A stretch of 6,282 nucleotides of DNA from Moraxellaceae bacterium (GCA_030684415.1 JAUXNL010000028.1:1-6282), one strand, 5' to 3'; positions 1-5,829 are shown, numbered from the stretch's first letter. Numbers and translations are program-made. The notes: generated by a model not told the origin, from the sequence alone.

Positions 1-112
1 CGAGGCCAACACCTTGGGCTCCAAGTCTGTGAATGCCGACAGCACGCTGTCGTCCGTCGAGCTGAAAGTGCTCATCGAACAGATGCGCGAGCAGATCCAG
101 AACATCGAATGA
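1..112 (+). CDS. yicC: YicC family protein, C-terminal end (partial)
   Basis: Only the last 36 codons are present (reading frame from base 2, stop TGA at 110-112). The tail contains EANTLGSKS followed by LKVLIEQMREQIQNIE, which matches the highly conserved C-terminus of the YicC/YloC family as I know it. Family members are linked to RNA turnover; an endoribonuclease activity has been described for some, but the part seen here cannot test that. The gene lies just upstream of gmk, a common neighbourhood in proteobacteria. The start and the N-terminal domain lie outside the window. Confidence 0.9.
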   Translation, partial: EANTLGSKSVNADSTLSSVELKVLIEQMREQIQNIE

Positions 113-147
113 TTACCGCCGGGGCCCCCGGCCCTGACCACCCAACC

Positions 148-152
148 GGAGG
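148..152 (+). promoter_or_regulatory. Ribosome binding site of gmk
   Basis: GGAGG sits four bases before the ATG at 157. It decides the gmk start in favour of 157 over the in-frame ATG at 109, which overlaps the yicC stop as ATGA and would add 16 residues (MITAGAPGP...) not expected in guanylate kinases. Confidence 0.8.
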
Positions 153-156
153 ACAC

Positions 157-801
157 ATGTCCGGAACGCTGTTTGTGATTGCCGCTGCCAGCGGCACGGG
201 AAAGACCTCGCTGGTCAAGGCGCTGGTCGAGACCAAGCCGGGCATCGGCGTATCGGTGTCGCACACCACGCGCCCCATCCGCCCCGGCGAAGTGGACGGC
301 GAGAACTACCACTTCACCGCCCGCGACGACTTCCAGCGCATGATCGAGGCCGGCGAATTCCTCGAGCATGCCGAAGTGTTCGGCAATCTCTACGGCACCT
401 CACGCGTCTGGGTCGAGGCTGAACTCAAGGCCGACCGCGATGTCATCCTCGAAATCGACTGGCAGGGCGCACAGCAGATGCGCCGCCTGATGCCCGAGGC
501 CGTCAGCATCTTCATCCTGCCGCCCTCGCTGGACATCCTGGAGCGTCGCCTGCGCGGACGCGGCACGGACGCCGACGATGTCATCGCCCACCGCCTGGCC
601 GAAGCACGGGGCGATATCGCCCACTATGCCGAGTTCAACTATCTAGTGGTCAACGACGACTTCAACGCCGCCTTGGCCGACCTCAAGAGCATTGTGCGCG
701 CAGCTCGGCTCTCCTTCCGCAGCCAGGCCGCACGCCAAGCCGAGCTGCTGACAGCGCTGATCAGCGGGCCCGACCCGAAAGCCGGGAGCCCAACGGCGTA
801 A
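157..801 (+). CDS. gmk: Guanylate kinase
   Basis: Cytosolic enzyme that phosphorylates GMP to GDP with ATP, an essential step in GTP and dGTP supply. The product has 214 residues, close to the usual 200-210. It shows the Walker A loop AASGTGKT (residues 10-17; the family more often has PSGAGKS), then the GMP-binding stretch SHTTRPIRPGEVDGENYHF (35-53), the FLEHAEVFGNLYGTS segment, ILEIDWQGAQQ with its conserved Asp, and the lid region with RLRGRGTD. The ATG at 157 is preferred because GGAGG lies four bases upstream and the protein then begins right before the first beta strand. It follows yicC by 44 bases and is probably co-transcribed with it. With spoT downstream, the locus joins GTP supply to (p)ppGpp metabolism. 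Confidence 0.96.
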   Translation: MSGTLFVIAAASGTGKTSLVKALVETKPGIGVSVSHTTRPIRPGEVDGENYHFTARDDFQRMIEAGEFLEHAEVFGNLYGTSRVWVEAELKADRDVILEIDWQGAQQMRRLMPEAVSIFILPPSLDILERRLRGRGTDADDVIAHRLAEARGDIAHYAEFNYLVVNDDFNAALADLKSIVRAARLSFRSQAARQAELLTALISGPDPKAGSPTA

Positions 802-834
802 GTGGCAACAGGCGCAAAGCTGCCTCGCCCTGCG

Positions 835-857
835 CCGACTCTTGCCCCGACTCTTGC
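835..857 (+). repeat. Short direct repeat in the gmk-rpoZ gap
   Basis: The 11-mer CCGACTCTTGC occurs at 835-845 and again at 847-857, one base apart (12-base period). It sits in a 207-base, pyrimidine-rich spacer between gmk and rpoZ. The spacer is open in the rpoZ frame, but its Pro/Ala-rich translation does not look like a protein. No function can be assigned, and slippage duplication is a sufficient explanation. Confidence 0.6.
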
Positions 858-944
858 TCAGGCCCCTGCGCCAGCCCTGCCTCTTACCGCTGCGCCGGGC
901 CGAACCCGCCGCGCAGACCGCCCGCCGCCTCCGGACGGCGCGGC

Positions 945-973
945 TTGCGGGCACCGGGCCGCTTGCGTAGACT
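945..973 (+). promoter_or_regulatory. Candidate sigma-70 promoter of rpoZ
   Basis: TTGCGG (945-950) and TAGACT (968-973) are separated by exactly 17 bases, a spacing and composition common for sigma-70 promoters in high-GC proteobacteria. Transcription would start near 980, giving a leader of about 30 bases before the rpoZ ATG at 1009. It would let rpoZ, and perhaps spoT, be expressed independently of gmk. This is based on motif matching only. Confidence 0.45.
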
Positions 974-1008
974 CGCCTCCCTCTTTTGCACTGCCCCCGA
1001 GGTTCCTC

Positions 1009-1302
1009 ATGGCCCGCGTTACCGTTGAAGACTGCCTGGACAATCTGGACAACCGCTTCGAGCTCGTACTGGTCGCTTCCAAGCGCGCACGCCAACTCGC
1101 CACCGGCGGCAAAGATGCCGCCCTGCCTTGGGAAAACGACAAGCCAACGGTGATGGCGCTGCGTGAAATCGCCGCCGGCCATGTCACCCGCGACATCCTC
1201 ACCGCCAAGCCGGAAGAGGAAGAAGAGCCATTCGCCGACCTCATCGACATCAACGCCAACCCGAGCGCGCAAGCCGCCCAGGGCGACGACGACGACCTGT
1301 AA
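1009..1302 (+). CDS. rpoZ: DNA-directed RNA polymerase subunit omega
   Basis: Small subunit that wraps the C-terminal tail of beta-prime, helps assemble RNA polymerase, and in proteobacteria forms part of a ppGpp binding site. The product has 97 residues. The conserved core is clear: MARVTVEDCLDNLDNRFELV, then ASKRARQLATGGK, then ENDKPTVMALREIAAG (about residues 43-58). The tail is acidic and variable (EEEEEP... and a final DDDDL), as often in this family. The start is fixed by the universal MARVT/MARIT N-terminus and by GAGG at 999-1002, six bases upstream. The frame stays open back to gmk, but that extension has no ribosome binding site and is low-complexity. The neighbours gmk and spoT are the standard ones. 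Confidence 0.96.
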   Translation: MARVTVEDCLDNLDNRFELVLVASKRARQLATGGKDAALPWENDKPTVMALREIAAGHVTRDILTAKPEEEEEPFADLIDINANPSAQAAQGDDDDL

Positions 1303-1312
1303 GACGCCCGAC

Positions 1313-1334
1313 GCGGCCCGCGCAAGCGGGTCGC
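1313..1334 (+). promoter_or_regulatory. GNRA-capped hairpin downstream of rpoZ
   Basis: GCGGCCCGC (1313-1321) and GCGGGTCGC (1326-1334) form a nine-pair stem, with one G-U pair, around a GCAA tetraloop. It begins ten bases after the rpoZ stop. No U-run follows, so it is not a classical intrinsic terminator. It may protect the 3' end of a processed transcript, assist Rho-dependent ending, or act as a partial attenuator before spoT. The structure is seen directly; the role is inferred. Confidence 0.5.
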
Positions 1335-1611
1335 CAATGCTTCTGGGGCCCCTGCACGGTTGCGACACCTGTGCAGTACCGGTGCTGAGGCGGCAGGACA
1401 TGAATAGCGTCGCTGCCCGACGCACACCGTGCTATTCCGCGCCTCCCGGCCGAACAATCCCGGCCACACTGCTCCAGCCCTGACAGCCCTCGCGGTTTTG
1501 CCTCCGCACCCTTCAGTCCGCGACAAGGCCGTCGCCCCGGAACAGCAGTCGCCCCGTGCCGCATCGCCCGCACAACAGCAACGCCCCCTTGACGTTACGC
1601 GCGCGAACCCC

Positions 1612-1615
1612 GGAG
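1612..1615 (+). promoter_or_regulatory. Ribosome binding site of spoT
   Basis: GGAG, nine bases before the ATG at 1625. It supports that start over the in-frame ATG at 1556, which has no such site and would add 23 residues unlike any SpoT N-terminus. Confidence 0.65.
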
Positions 1616-1624
1616 ACTCACGAC

Positions 1625-3769
1625 ATGAGCTCCGCCGCCGGCATCGACGCCCTATGTACCCGACTCGAAAGCTATCTCACGCCCGATCAGATTGCTGATA
1701 TCCGGCGCGCCTACCTGTTTTCGGAAAACGCCCACGAAGGGCAGTTCCGCCGCAACGGGTCGCCCTACATCACCCACCCGCTCGCCGTCGCCAACATTCT
1801 TTGCGACATGCACATGGACCACCAGAGCATCATGGCGGCCATGCTGCACGACGTCATCGAAGACACCGGCGTCACCAAAGGTGAAATTGCCGAACTGTTC
1901 AGCCCGGAAGTGGCCGATCTGGTGGATGGCGTCACCAAGCTGACGCAAGTGCACTTCACCAGCAAAGCCGAAGCGCAGGCCGAGAACTTCCGCAAGATGA
2001 TGCTGGCCATGACGCAGGACATCCGCGTCATCCTCGTCAAACTCGCCGACCGCCTGCATAACATGCGCACGCTCGACGTGCTGACGCCGGAAAAGCGTCG
2101 CCGTGTTGCCACCGAAACCCTCGACATCTACGCGCCCATCGCCAATCGCCTGGGCATGAACGATTTTCGCGTCGAATTTGAAGACCTGGGGTTTTACGCG
2201 CTGTTCCCCATGCGCGCGCCGCTCATACGCAAAGCCGTCATGGCCGCGCGTGGCAACCGCAAAGAAATGCTGGTCAGCATCAAAGAAGCGCTGGAAGCGC
2301 GCATGAGCGAAGAAGGCGTGAAGGTACGCGTGATCGGTCGCGAAAAGCACCTGTACAGCATTTACCAGAAGATGCGTGAAAAGCAGAAGTCGTTTTCGGA
2401 AATCATGGATGTGTACGGCTTTCGCGTGATTACCGAAAACGTCGACGCCTGCTACCGCGCGCTCGGCATCGCGCACAATCTCTACAAGCCGATTCCGGGC
2501 AAGTTCAAAGACTACATCGCCATTCCCAAAGCGAACGGCTACCAGTCGCTGCACACCATCCTGAAAGGGCAGCGCGGCGTGCCGGTGGAAATACAAATCC
2601 GCACCGAAGCCATGGAAGCCATGGCCAACAACGGCATTGCCGCGCACTGGCTGTACAAGTCCGACGGCTTTACCAACACCTCGCAAACACGCGCACGCGA
2701 GTGGATGAAATCGCTGCTGGAAATCCAGAAAAATGCCGGCGACTCGATGGAATTCATCGAGAACGTGAAGATCGATCTCTTCCCCGACGAGGTTTACGTC
2801 TTCACACCCAAGGGCCGCAGCCTCACGCTGCCGGTGGGCGCCACTGCCGTCGACTTTGCCTATGCTGTGCACACCGGCGTCGGCAATACCTGCGTGGCCG
2901 CGCGCGTCGACAACCGCCTCGCGCCGCTCAGCCTGCCGCTGTTCACCGGGCAAACCGTCGAAATCATTACCGCGCCCGGCGCACGCCCGAATCCGGCCTG
3001 GCTCAATTTTGTCATTACCTCGAAAGCGCGCTCCAGCATCCGCCACTTCCTGAAAGACCAGCAGCAATCCGAAGCGGTCGACCTCGGCCGGCGCCTGCTC
3101 GAAAAAACCCTGAGCACGCAGGGCAGCGGCCTTGCCAAGCTCGCGCCCGAACGCATTGCCAGCGTGCTCAACGATCTGGGCCTGCCCGACATCGACGCCC
3201 TGTGCGAAGAAATCGGCATCGGCAATCGCGTGCCGCAAATTGTCGCCGCGCGCCTGCTGCCCGACGACGACGGCAGCGACACCCGTGGCGCCACCGGCGG
3301 CGCCAATGCCAACCCCAGCGCACGCAGCATCGCCATCCGCGGCACCGAAGGGCTGGTCATCACCTACGCGCGCTGCTGCCGCCCGCTGCCGGGCGACCCC
3401 ATCGTCGGCCATTTGTCCGCCGGACGCGGCATCGTCATCCACCGCGACAGTTGCAACAACATTCTGGCCGAATTACGCGACAGCCCAGACAAGTGCATGA
3501 ACTTGCGCTGGTCTGAAAAAGTCGACCGCGAATTCCAGAGCGAGCTGCGCATCGAACTGGTGAACCAGCGCGGCCTGCTCGCCGAAATCGCGCGGCAGGT
3601 CACGGAAATGGATGCCAACATCGAAGGCATCAACATCCAGGAAAAAGGCGCGCACCACGGCGTGATGCACCTCAGCCTGCAAGTGCATAACCGTATTCAC
3701 CTGGCGCGGCTGATCAAGCGCATCCGCATCATCAAAGGCGTGGAAAAGATCACGCGCGTTCGCGCTTAA
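1625..3769 (+). CDS. spoT: Bifunctional (p)ppGpp synthetase/hydrolase SpoT (RSH family)
   Basis: Stringent-response enzyme that makes (p)ppGpp from GTP/GDP and ATP and hydrolyses it back. The product has 714 residues (E. coli SpoT about 702). Domains in order: HD hydrolase (about 30-180) with THP at 50-52, the His-Asp pair 75-76 in LHDVIEDT, and KLADRLHN at 139-146, all of which argue for active hydrolase; synthetase (about 240-345) with GREKHLYSIYQKM, KFKD at 293-296 (the RxKD position that marks SpoT/Rel rather than RelA, here with Lys first), ANGYQSLHT and the ExQ pair Glu322/Gln324; TGS (about 384-447) starting PDEVYVFTPKG; a helical linker; a zinc-finger-like segment with ARCCRPLPGDP (582-591) and HRDSC (606-610); and a C-terminal ACT domain (about 638-712). 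It is the last gene of the gmk-rpoZ-spoT series. No convincing terminator follows it, and the next genes are on the other strand. Confidence 0.96.
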   Translation: MSSAAGIDALCTRLESYLTPDQIADIRRAYLFSENAHEGQFRRNGSPYITHPLAVANILCDMHMDHQSIMAAMLHDVIEDTGVTKGEIAELFSPEVADLVDGVTKLTQVHFTSKAEAQAENFRKMMLAMTQDIRVILVKLADRLHNMRTLDVLTPEKRRRVATETLDIYAPIANRLGMNDFRVEFEDLGFYALFPMRAPLIRKAVMAARGNRKEMLVSIKEALEARMSEEGVKVRVIGREKHLYSIYQKMREKQKSFSEIMDVYGFRVITENVDACYRALGIAHNLYKPIPGKFKDYIAIPKANGYQSLHTILKGQRGVPVEIQIRTEAMEAMANNGIAAHWLYKSDGFTNTSQTRAREWMKSLLEIQKNAGDSMEFIENVKIDLFPDEVYVFTPKGRSLTLPVGATAVDFAYAVHTGVGNTCVAARVDNRLAPLSLPLFTGQTVEIITAPGARPNPAWLNFVITSKARSSIRHFLKDQQQSEAVDLGRRLLEKTLSTQGSGLAKLAPERIASVLNDLGLPDIDALCEEIGIGNRVPQIVAARLLPDDDGSDTRGATGGANANPSARSIAIRGTEGLVITYARCCRPLPGDPIVGHLSAGRGIVIHRDSCNNILAELRDSPDKCMNLRWSEKVDREFQSELRIELVNQRGLLAEIARQVTEMDANIEGINIQEKGAHHGVMHLSLQVHNRIHLARLIKRIRIIKGVEKITRVRA

Positions 3770-3796
3770 GCCGCTTTCGCACATGTGCCGGAGCGC

Positions 3797-3811
3797 GGGC
3801 TGAAAAAGCCC
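3797..3811. other. Weak hairpin between the convergent spoT and vapC genes
   Basis: GGGCT (3797-3801), a five-base loop GAAAA, and AGCCC (3807-3811). The stem is only five pairs and has no T-run after it on the spoT strand, so it is a poor terminator. It is the only hairpin of note that I found in the 101 bases between spoT and vapC. An eight-base palindrome CACATGTG lies at 3780-3787. Confidence 0.3.
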
Positions 3812-3870
3812 TGGATAGGCGTTTCCCAGCAAACTATTGGCCGCCTCTGCCTAGCGCATGCCGCACGGCC

Positions 3871-4293
3871 TCAGGTCGCCAACCACGGATCTATTAACGG
3901 AATATCCAGCGCCACAAAATCGGCAGTATTGCGTGTGGCCAGCGACAAGCCATGCACCGCGCAAATCGCCGCCATCTGCGCATCCGCCATGCCGATCGGC
4001 CGCCCCGACTGCTCGCGAGCCGCCACCAAGGCCGCATAGGCAACGGCCGCGCGCTCATCAAACGCCAGCACACGCCCCGTAAAAGCATCGGCCAGAATGC
4101 GGCCCGCCGTGGCACTCAACTGCTCGCGACGCTGCCCCTGCGGCAGGCGCTCGATGCCATACAGGATTTCCGCCACGGTAATCGCCGTAATAAACAGATC
4201 TGCTGTGGGCTGCCGATCCAGCCATGCCAGCACGGCGTGTGCCGGCTGCGCCCGCATCAGCTCCGACAGCACATTGGTGTCGAGCACGATCAT
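3871..4293 (-). CDS. vapC: FitB/VapC-like PIN-domain toxin (ribonuclease)
   Basis: Toxin of a type II toxin-antitoxin pair, predicted to be a Mg2+-dependent RNase inhibited by the neighbouring antitoxin. It has 140 residues, the normal size. It begins MIVLDTNVLSEL (first acidic residue Asp5), has ITVAEILYGIERLP (Glu42), then MADAQMAAIC with Asp104, and finally LATRNTADF with Asp125. All four PIN acidic positions are thus present and the toxin looks intact. The xTxxEIxxGI and IGMADA motifs are closest to the FitB subgroup as I know it. The start codon overlaps the antitoxin stop (ATGA at 4293-4290), so translation is probably coupled. It is convergent with spoT, 101 bases away. Its RNA target cannot be read from sequence. 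Confidence 0.93.
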   Translation of the reverse strand: MIVLDTNVLSELMRAQPAHAVLAWLDRQPTADLFITAITVAEILYGIERLPQGQRREQLSATAGRILADAFTGRVLAFDERAAVAYAALVAAREQSGRPIGMADAQMAAICAVHGLSLATRNTADFVALDIPLIDPWLAT

Positions 4294-4538
4294 TCGCTGA
4301 AATCCGCCGCGCGCGGCGGCTCAGGGGCACGCGTCACCACCACCTCCGTCAACCCGGCCGCCTTGAACTGTGCATGCAGTCGCGAGCCCAGCCCTGCCGA
4401 GGCTTCCTCGGCCACGCTGAGCCGCTGCTTCAGTATCTGGCGCGCCTCTTCCTCCATGGACCGGCCATGTGCTGCCGCCAACCGCCGCAAGCGGGCTTTG
4501 AGTTCATCATCGAGATTCCGGATGGTCAGGACAGCCAT
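4290..4538 (-). CDS. vapB: FitA/VapB-like ribbon-helix-helix antitoxin
   Basis: Antitoxin of 82 residues. The N-terminus MAVLTIRNLDDELKARLRRL, followed by AHGRSMEEEARQIL, is the ribbon-helix-helix DNA-binding fold of FitA/StbC-type antitoxins (beta strand 2-7, helices about 9-23 and 27-40). The C-terminal half (about 45-82) should be the flexible part that wraps the PIN toxin. Such proteins usually repress their own promoter together with the toxin. AGAGGG (4543-4548) lies four bases before the ATG and overlaps the end of intI. Only 11 bases separate it from the intI stop, so it either shares the intI transcript or has a promoter inside the 3' end of intI; I found no convincing one there. No attC-like site flanks the pair, so it is not a normal cassette. 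Confidence 0.92.
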   Translation of the reverse strand: MAVLTIRNLDDELKARLRRLAAAHGRSMEEEARQILKQRLSVAEEASAGLGSRLHAQFKAAGLTEVVVTRAPEPPRAADFSE

Positions 4539-4542
4539 GTGG

Positions 4543-4548
4543 CCCTCT
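4543..4548 (-). promoter_or_regulatory. Ribosome binding site of vapB
   Basis: AGAGGG on the minus strand, four bases before the vapB ATG. It overlaps the second of two tandem TAG stop codons that end intI (4552-4550 and 4549-4547), so ribosomes finishing intI end on top of the vapB start region. Confidence 0.65.
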
Positions 4549-4549
4549 A

Positions 4550-5656
4550 CTATTTGACTGCATTGACAGCAATGCTAGCACACGCCTTCAGCGCCCAGTC
4601 CAGCGGGCTGCGTACCGCCAGCCCGCCGCGGTTCAGCACATGGGTATAGAGTTGCGTGGTGGAAAGCTCCTTGTGCCCCAGCAATTCCTGCACGGTGCGG
4701 ATGTCATAGCCGCTCTCCAGCAAGTGGGTGGCGAAGGAATGGCGCAGGGTATGCGGCGTGGCCGGCTTGTGCAGGCCCGCGCGCCGCACCGCCTGCCGCA
4801 TCGCACGCTGCACCCGCTTCTCGTCCACATGATGACGGCGAATGGCGCCGCTCTGCGGGTCGCGCGAGCGGCTGGCCGCCGGGAACACGTACTGCCACCC
4901 CGGCTCACGCGGTGCGTTCGGGTATTTCCGGGCCTGGGCATAGGGCAGCCAGACCTCCCCAAAGCCCTCCTCCCGATCCTGGCGCTGCAGCAACAGGCTT
5001 TTCTCGATCTGTCGGCGCAGCACCGGCTTGAGCGACTGCGGCAGCATGGTCACCCGGTCCTTCGCGCCTTTGCCATCCCGGACCAGGATTTCGTTGCGCG
5101 AGAAATCGACATCCTTCACCCGCAGGCGGACACCCTCCATCAACCGCATGCCGGTGCCATAAAGAAGGCGCAACACGAATGCCAGCTCGCCCTCCTCCAG
5201 CACGGCGAAGAGTTGGCTGACCTCCTCACGGCTGAGCACGACCGGTAGATGCTGCGACGCCCGTGCCCGCTTCATACCATCGAGCCAAGGCAGGTCGATC
5301 TTGAGCACCTCGCGATAAAGAAAAAGCAGCGCCGACAGGGCAACGTTCTGCGTGCCGGCGGTGACATTCCCTACCACCGCCAGCGACGTGAGGAAGGCCT
5401 CGACTTCGGCCGCCCCCATCTCGCGCGGATGACGCAAGCCATGAAAGCGGATGTAACGACGAATCCAGTGCACATAGGTTTCCTCGGTGCGCCGGGCATA
5501 GTGCTTGTAGCGGATGGTGGCGCGCACCTGGTCGAGCAGGCGCGGTGCGGCAGGGGCAGCGGCAGCGGCAGCGGCCCCCTTATCTGGCGTACTTATCTGG
5601 CCCATAACATCCCTGTTCCACAGCCAAGTGATTGAAAACATGGACATCCTGTCCAT
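4550..5656 (-). CDS. intI: Integron integrase (site-specific tyrosine recombinase)
   Basis: Recombinase that inserts and excises gene cassettes between attI and folded single-stranded attC sites. The longest form has 368 residues. N-terminal SAM-like domain (about 38-125): LLDQVRATIRYKHYARRTEETYVHWIRRYIRFHG. Catalytic domain: Arg171 (GTGMRLME), Lys196 (DGKGAKD), His302 and Arg305 (HTLRHSFATHLLE), His328 (LLGHKE), Tyr337 (TQLYTHV). Each is exactly 25 beyond the IntI1 residue as I remember it (R146, K171, H277, R280, H303, Y312), so the catalytic region aligns without gaps. The integron-specific insert WLPYAQARKYPNA...WQYVFPA (236-260), which contacts extrahelical attC bases, separates it from XerC/D. 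The start is uncertain: Met1 (5656) has no ribosome site, Met6 (5641) has AGGA five bases before it, and Met18 (5605) has AGGGA and gives a length nearer the family. A seven-alanine tract (28-34) is extra relative to IntI1. It appears intact. Confidence 0.96.
   Translation of the reverse strand: MDRMSMFSITWLWNRDVMGQISTPDKGAAAAAAAPAAPRLLDQVRATIRYKHYARRTEETYVHWIRRYIRFHGLRHPREMGAAEVEAFLTSLAVVGNVTAGTQNVALSALLFLYREVLKIDLPWLDGMKRARASQHLPVVLSREEVSQLFAVLEEGELAFVLRLLYGTGMRLMEGVRLRVKDVDFSRNEILVRDGKGAKDRVTMLPQSLKPVLRRQIEKSLLLQRQDREEGFGEVWLPYAQARKYPNAPREPGWQYVFPAASRSRDPQSGAIRRHHVDEKRVQRAMRQAVRRAGLHKPATPHTLRHSFATHLLESGYDIRTVQELLGHKELSTTQLYTHVLNRGGLAVRSPLDWALKACASIAVNAVK
5555..5578. repeat. GGCAGC hexanucleotide repeat in the intI 5' region
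   Basis: Three full GGCAGC units plus partial ones. On the minus strand it encodes the alanine run at residues 28-34 of the longest integrase form, just before the conserved LLDQVR start of the DNA-binding domain. It is length-variable DNA by nature and probably a neutral linker. Confidence 0.6.
5640..5656. promoter_or_regulatory. Hairpin over the intI translation start
   Basis: ATGGACA (5640-5646) and TGTCCAT (5650-5656) are perfect inverted repeats around a three-base centre. Read as intI mRNA, the hairpin begins at the AUG of Met1, carries the AGGA that could serve Met6 across its loop, and pairs the first two bases of the Met6 AUG. It could limit integrase translation, or be a protein-binding palindrome. 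The symmetry is seen directly; the role is inferred. Confidence 0.45.
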
Positions 5657-5661
5657 AATGC

Positions 5662-5736
5662 GCGGAGTTATACACCACCGTTGGGGAAATAAAGCACCGT
5701 TTTAGCGTGCACGCAAATGGTGGTGTATAACTCCGC
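5662..5736. repeat. Perfect 18-bp inverted repeat between intI and attI
   Basis: GCGGAGTTATACACCACC at 5662-5679 is repeated exactly in inverse orientation at 5719-5736, with 39 bases between, including the ten-base palindrome GCGTGCACGC (5705-5714). Each arm holds TATAAC reading outward: 5667-5672 on the minus strand toward intI, and 5726-5731 on the plus strand toward the cassette. This suggests two divergent -10 boxes with mirrored surroundings, although no strong -35 box sits 16-18 bases behind either. Another possibility is a tiny inverted-repeat element, since CCAT-NN-TGCGC flanks it at 5653-5663 and 5737-5747 (the left copy overlaps the repeat by two bases). Confidence 0.75.
5676..5701 (-). 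promoter_or_regulatory. Weak candidate region for the intI promoter
   Basis: On the minus strand, TTGCGT (5713-5708) and TTTATT (5690-5685) are 17 bases apart, giving a second possible promoter between the arms of the inverted repeat. The seven-mer CACCGTT also occurs twice on the plus strand here (5676-5682 and 5695-5701), a spacing of 19. These are weak matches and compete with the outward TATAAC box as the intI promoter. Confidence 0.2.
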
Positions 5737-5823
5737 CCATGGTGCGCCAAGTCGTTGATGATGTTGGCGTTTAATTTTGTCAGACAAGTTATGACCCCAC
5801 ATGGGGTCTAATTCAAGTTAGGT
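5737..5823 (+). other. attI: Integron attI recombination site
   Basis: The crossover box GTTAGGT (5817-5823) fits GTTRRRY exactly. Four bases upstream is an inverted partner GTCTAAT (5806-5812), one mismatch from RYYYAAC. This L-box, short A-rich spacer, R-box layout resembles the attI1 core (CCCTAAA...GTTAGGC) from memory. Recombination would occur between 5817 and 5818. Weaker GTT boxes upstream, GTTGGCG (5763) and GTTATGA (5788), could be accessory integrase sites like the DR1/DR2 repeats of other attI sites. The core is well supported; the left limit is arbitrary. The site lies upstream of a divergent intI and next to the first cassette, as expected. Confidence 0.8.
5793..5808. repeat. 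Palindrome adjoining the attI core
   Basis: GACCCCA (5793-5799) and TGGGGTC (5802-5808) with two bases between. Its right arm overlaps the first three bases of the attI L box. It could be an operator or a bound-protein site that affects recombination or cassette transcription. A smaller palindrome, TTGTC-A-GACAA, lies just upstream at 5777-5787. Confidence 0.6.
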
Positions 5824-5829
5824 ACGTAT

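Larger units (their letters stand above)
1303..1624. other. Intergenic region between rpoZ and spoT
   Basis: Apart from the hairpin at 1313-1334 I see no gene, tRNA or convincing promoter in these 322 bases. Open frames here lack ribosome binding sites and give arginine/proline-rich translations typical of non-coding GC-rich DNA. The region is longer than expected for a tight operon, so spoT may have its own promoter here. TTGACG at 1589-1594 resembles a -35 box but has no -10 partner at a suitable distance. Confidence 0.6.

Noticed and set aside
109..156. Upstream in-frame ATG for gmk that overlaps the yicC stop (ATGA)
   Set aside because: The added 16 residues are unlike guanylate kinase N-termini and have no ribosome site, whereas GGAGG stands before the ATG at 157.
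802..1008. Open extension of the rpoZ frame back to a GTG at 802
   Set aside because: Pro/Ala-rich low-complexity translation without a ribosome site; the conserved omega N-terminus begins at 1009.
1652..3442. Long open frame of 596 codons on the minus strand within spoT
   Set aside because: It is a shadow caused by high GC codon usage in spoT; its translation is low in recognisable motifs and it fully overlaps a gene of certain identity.
2701..3516. Open frame of 271 codons on the plus strand in another frame of spoT
   Set aside because: Arg/Pro-rich translation typical of an out-of-frame reading of GC-rich coding DNA, without a ribosome site.
3871..4538. vapBC as a reverse-oriented gene cassette
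   Set aside because: Neither the 11 bases upstream nor the 101 bases downstream contain RYYYAAC/GTTRRRY pairs or an attC-like fold.
4640..5248. Plus-strand open frame of 202 codons opposite intI
   Set aside because: It is the antisense shadow of the catalytic domain of intI and has no independent support.
5613..5623. CTGTTCCACAG as a LexA box
   Set aside because: The half-sites are three bases apart rather than eight, and the sequence lies inside the intI reading frame.
5662..5736. The 18-bp inverted repeat as an attC site
   Set aside because: The arm ends read GTTATAC/GTATAAC, which do not fit GTTRRRY/RYYYAAC, and the perfect pairing lacks the unpaired bases that mark attC folds.
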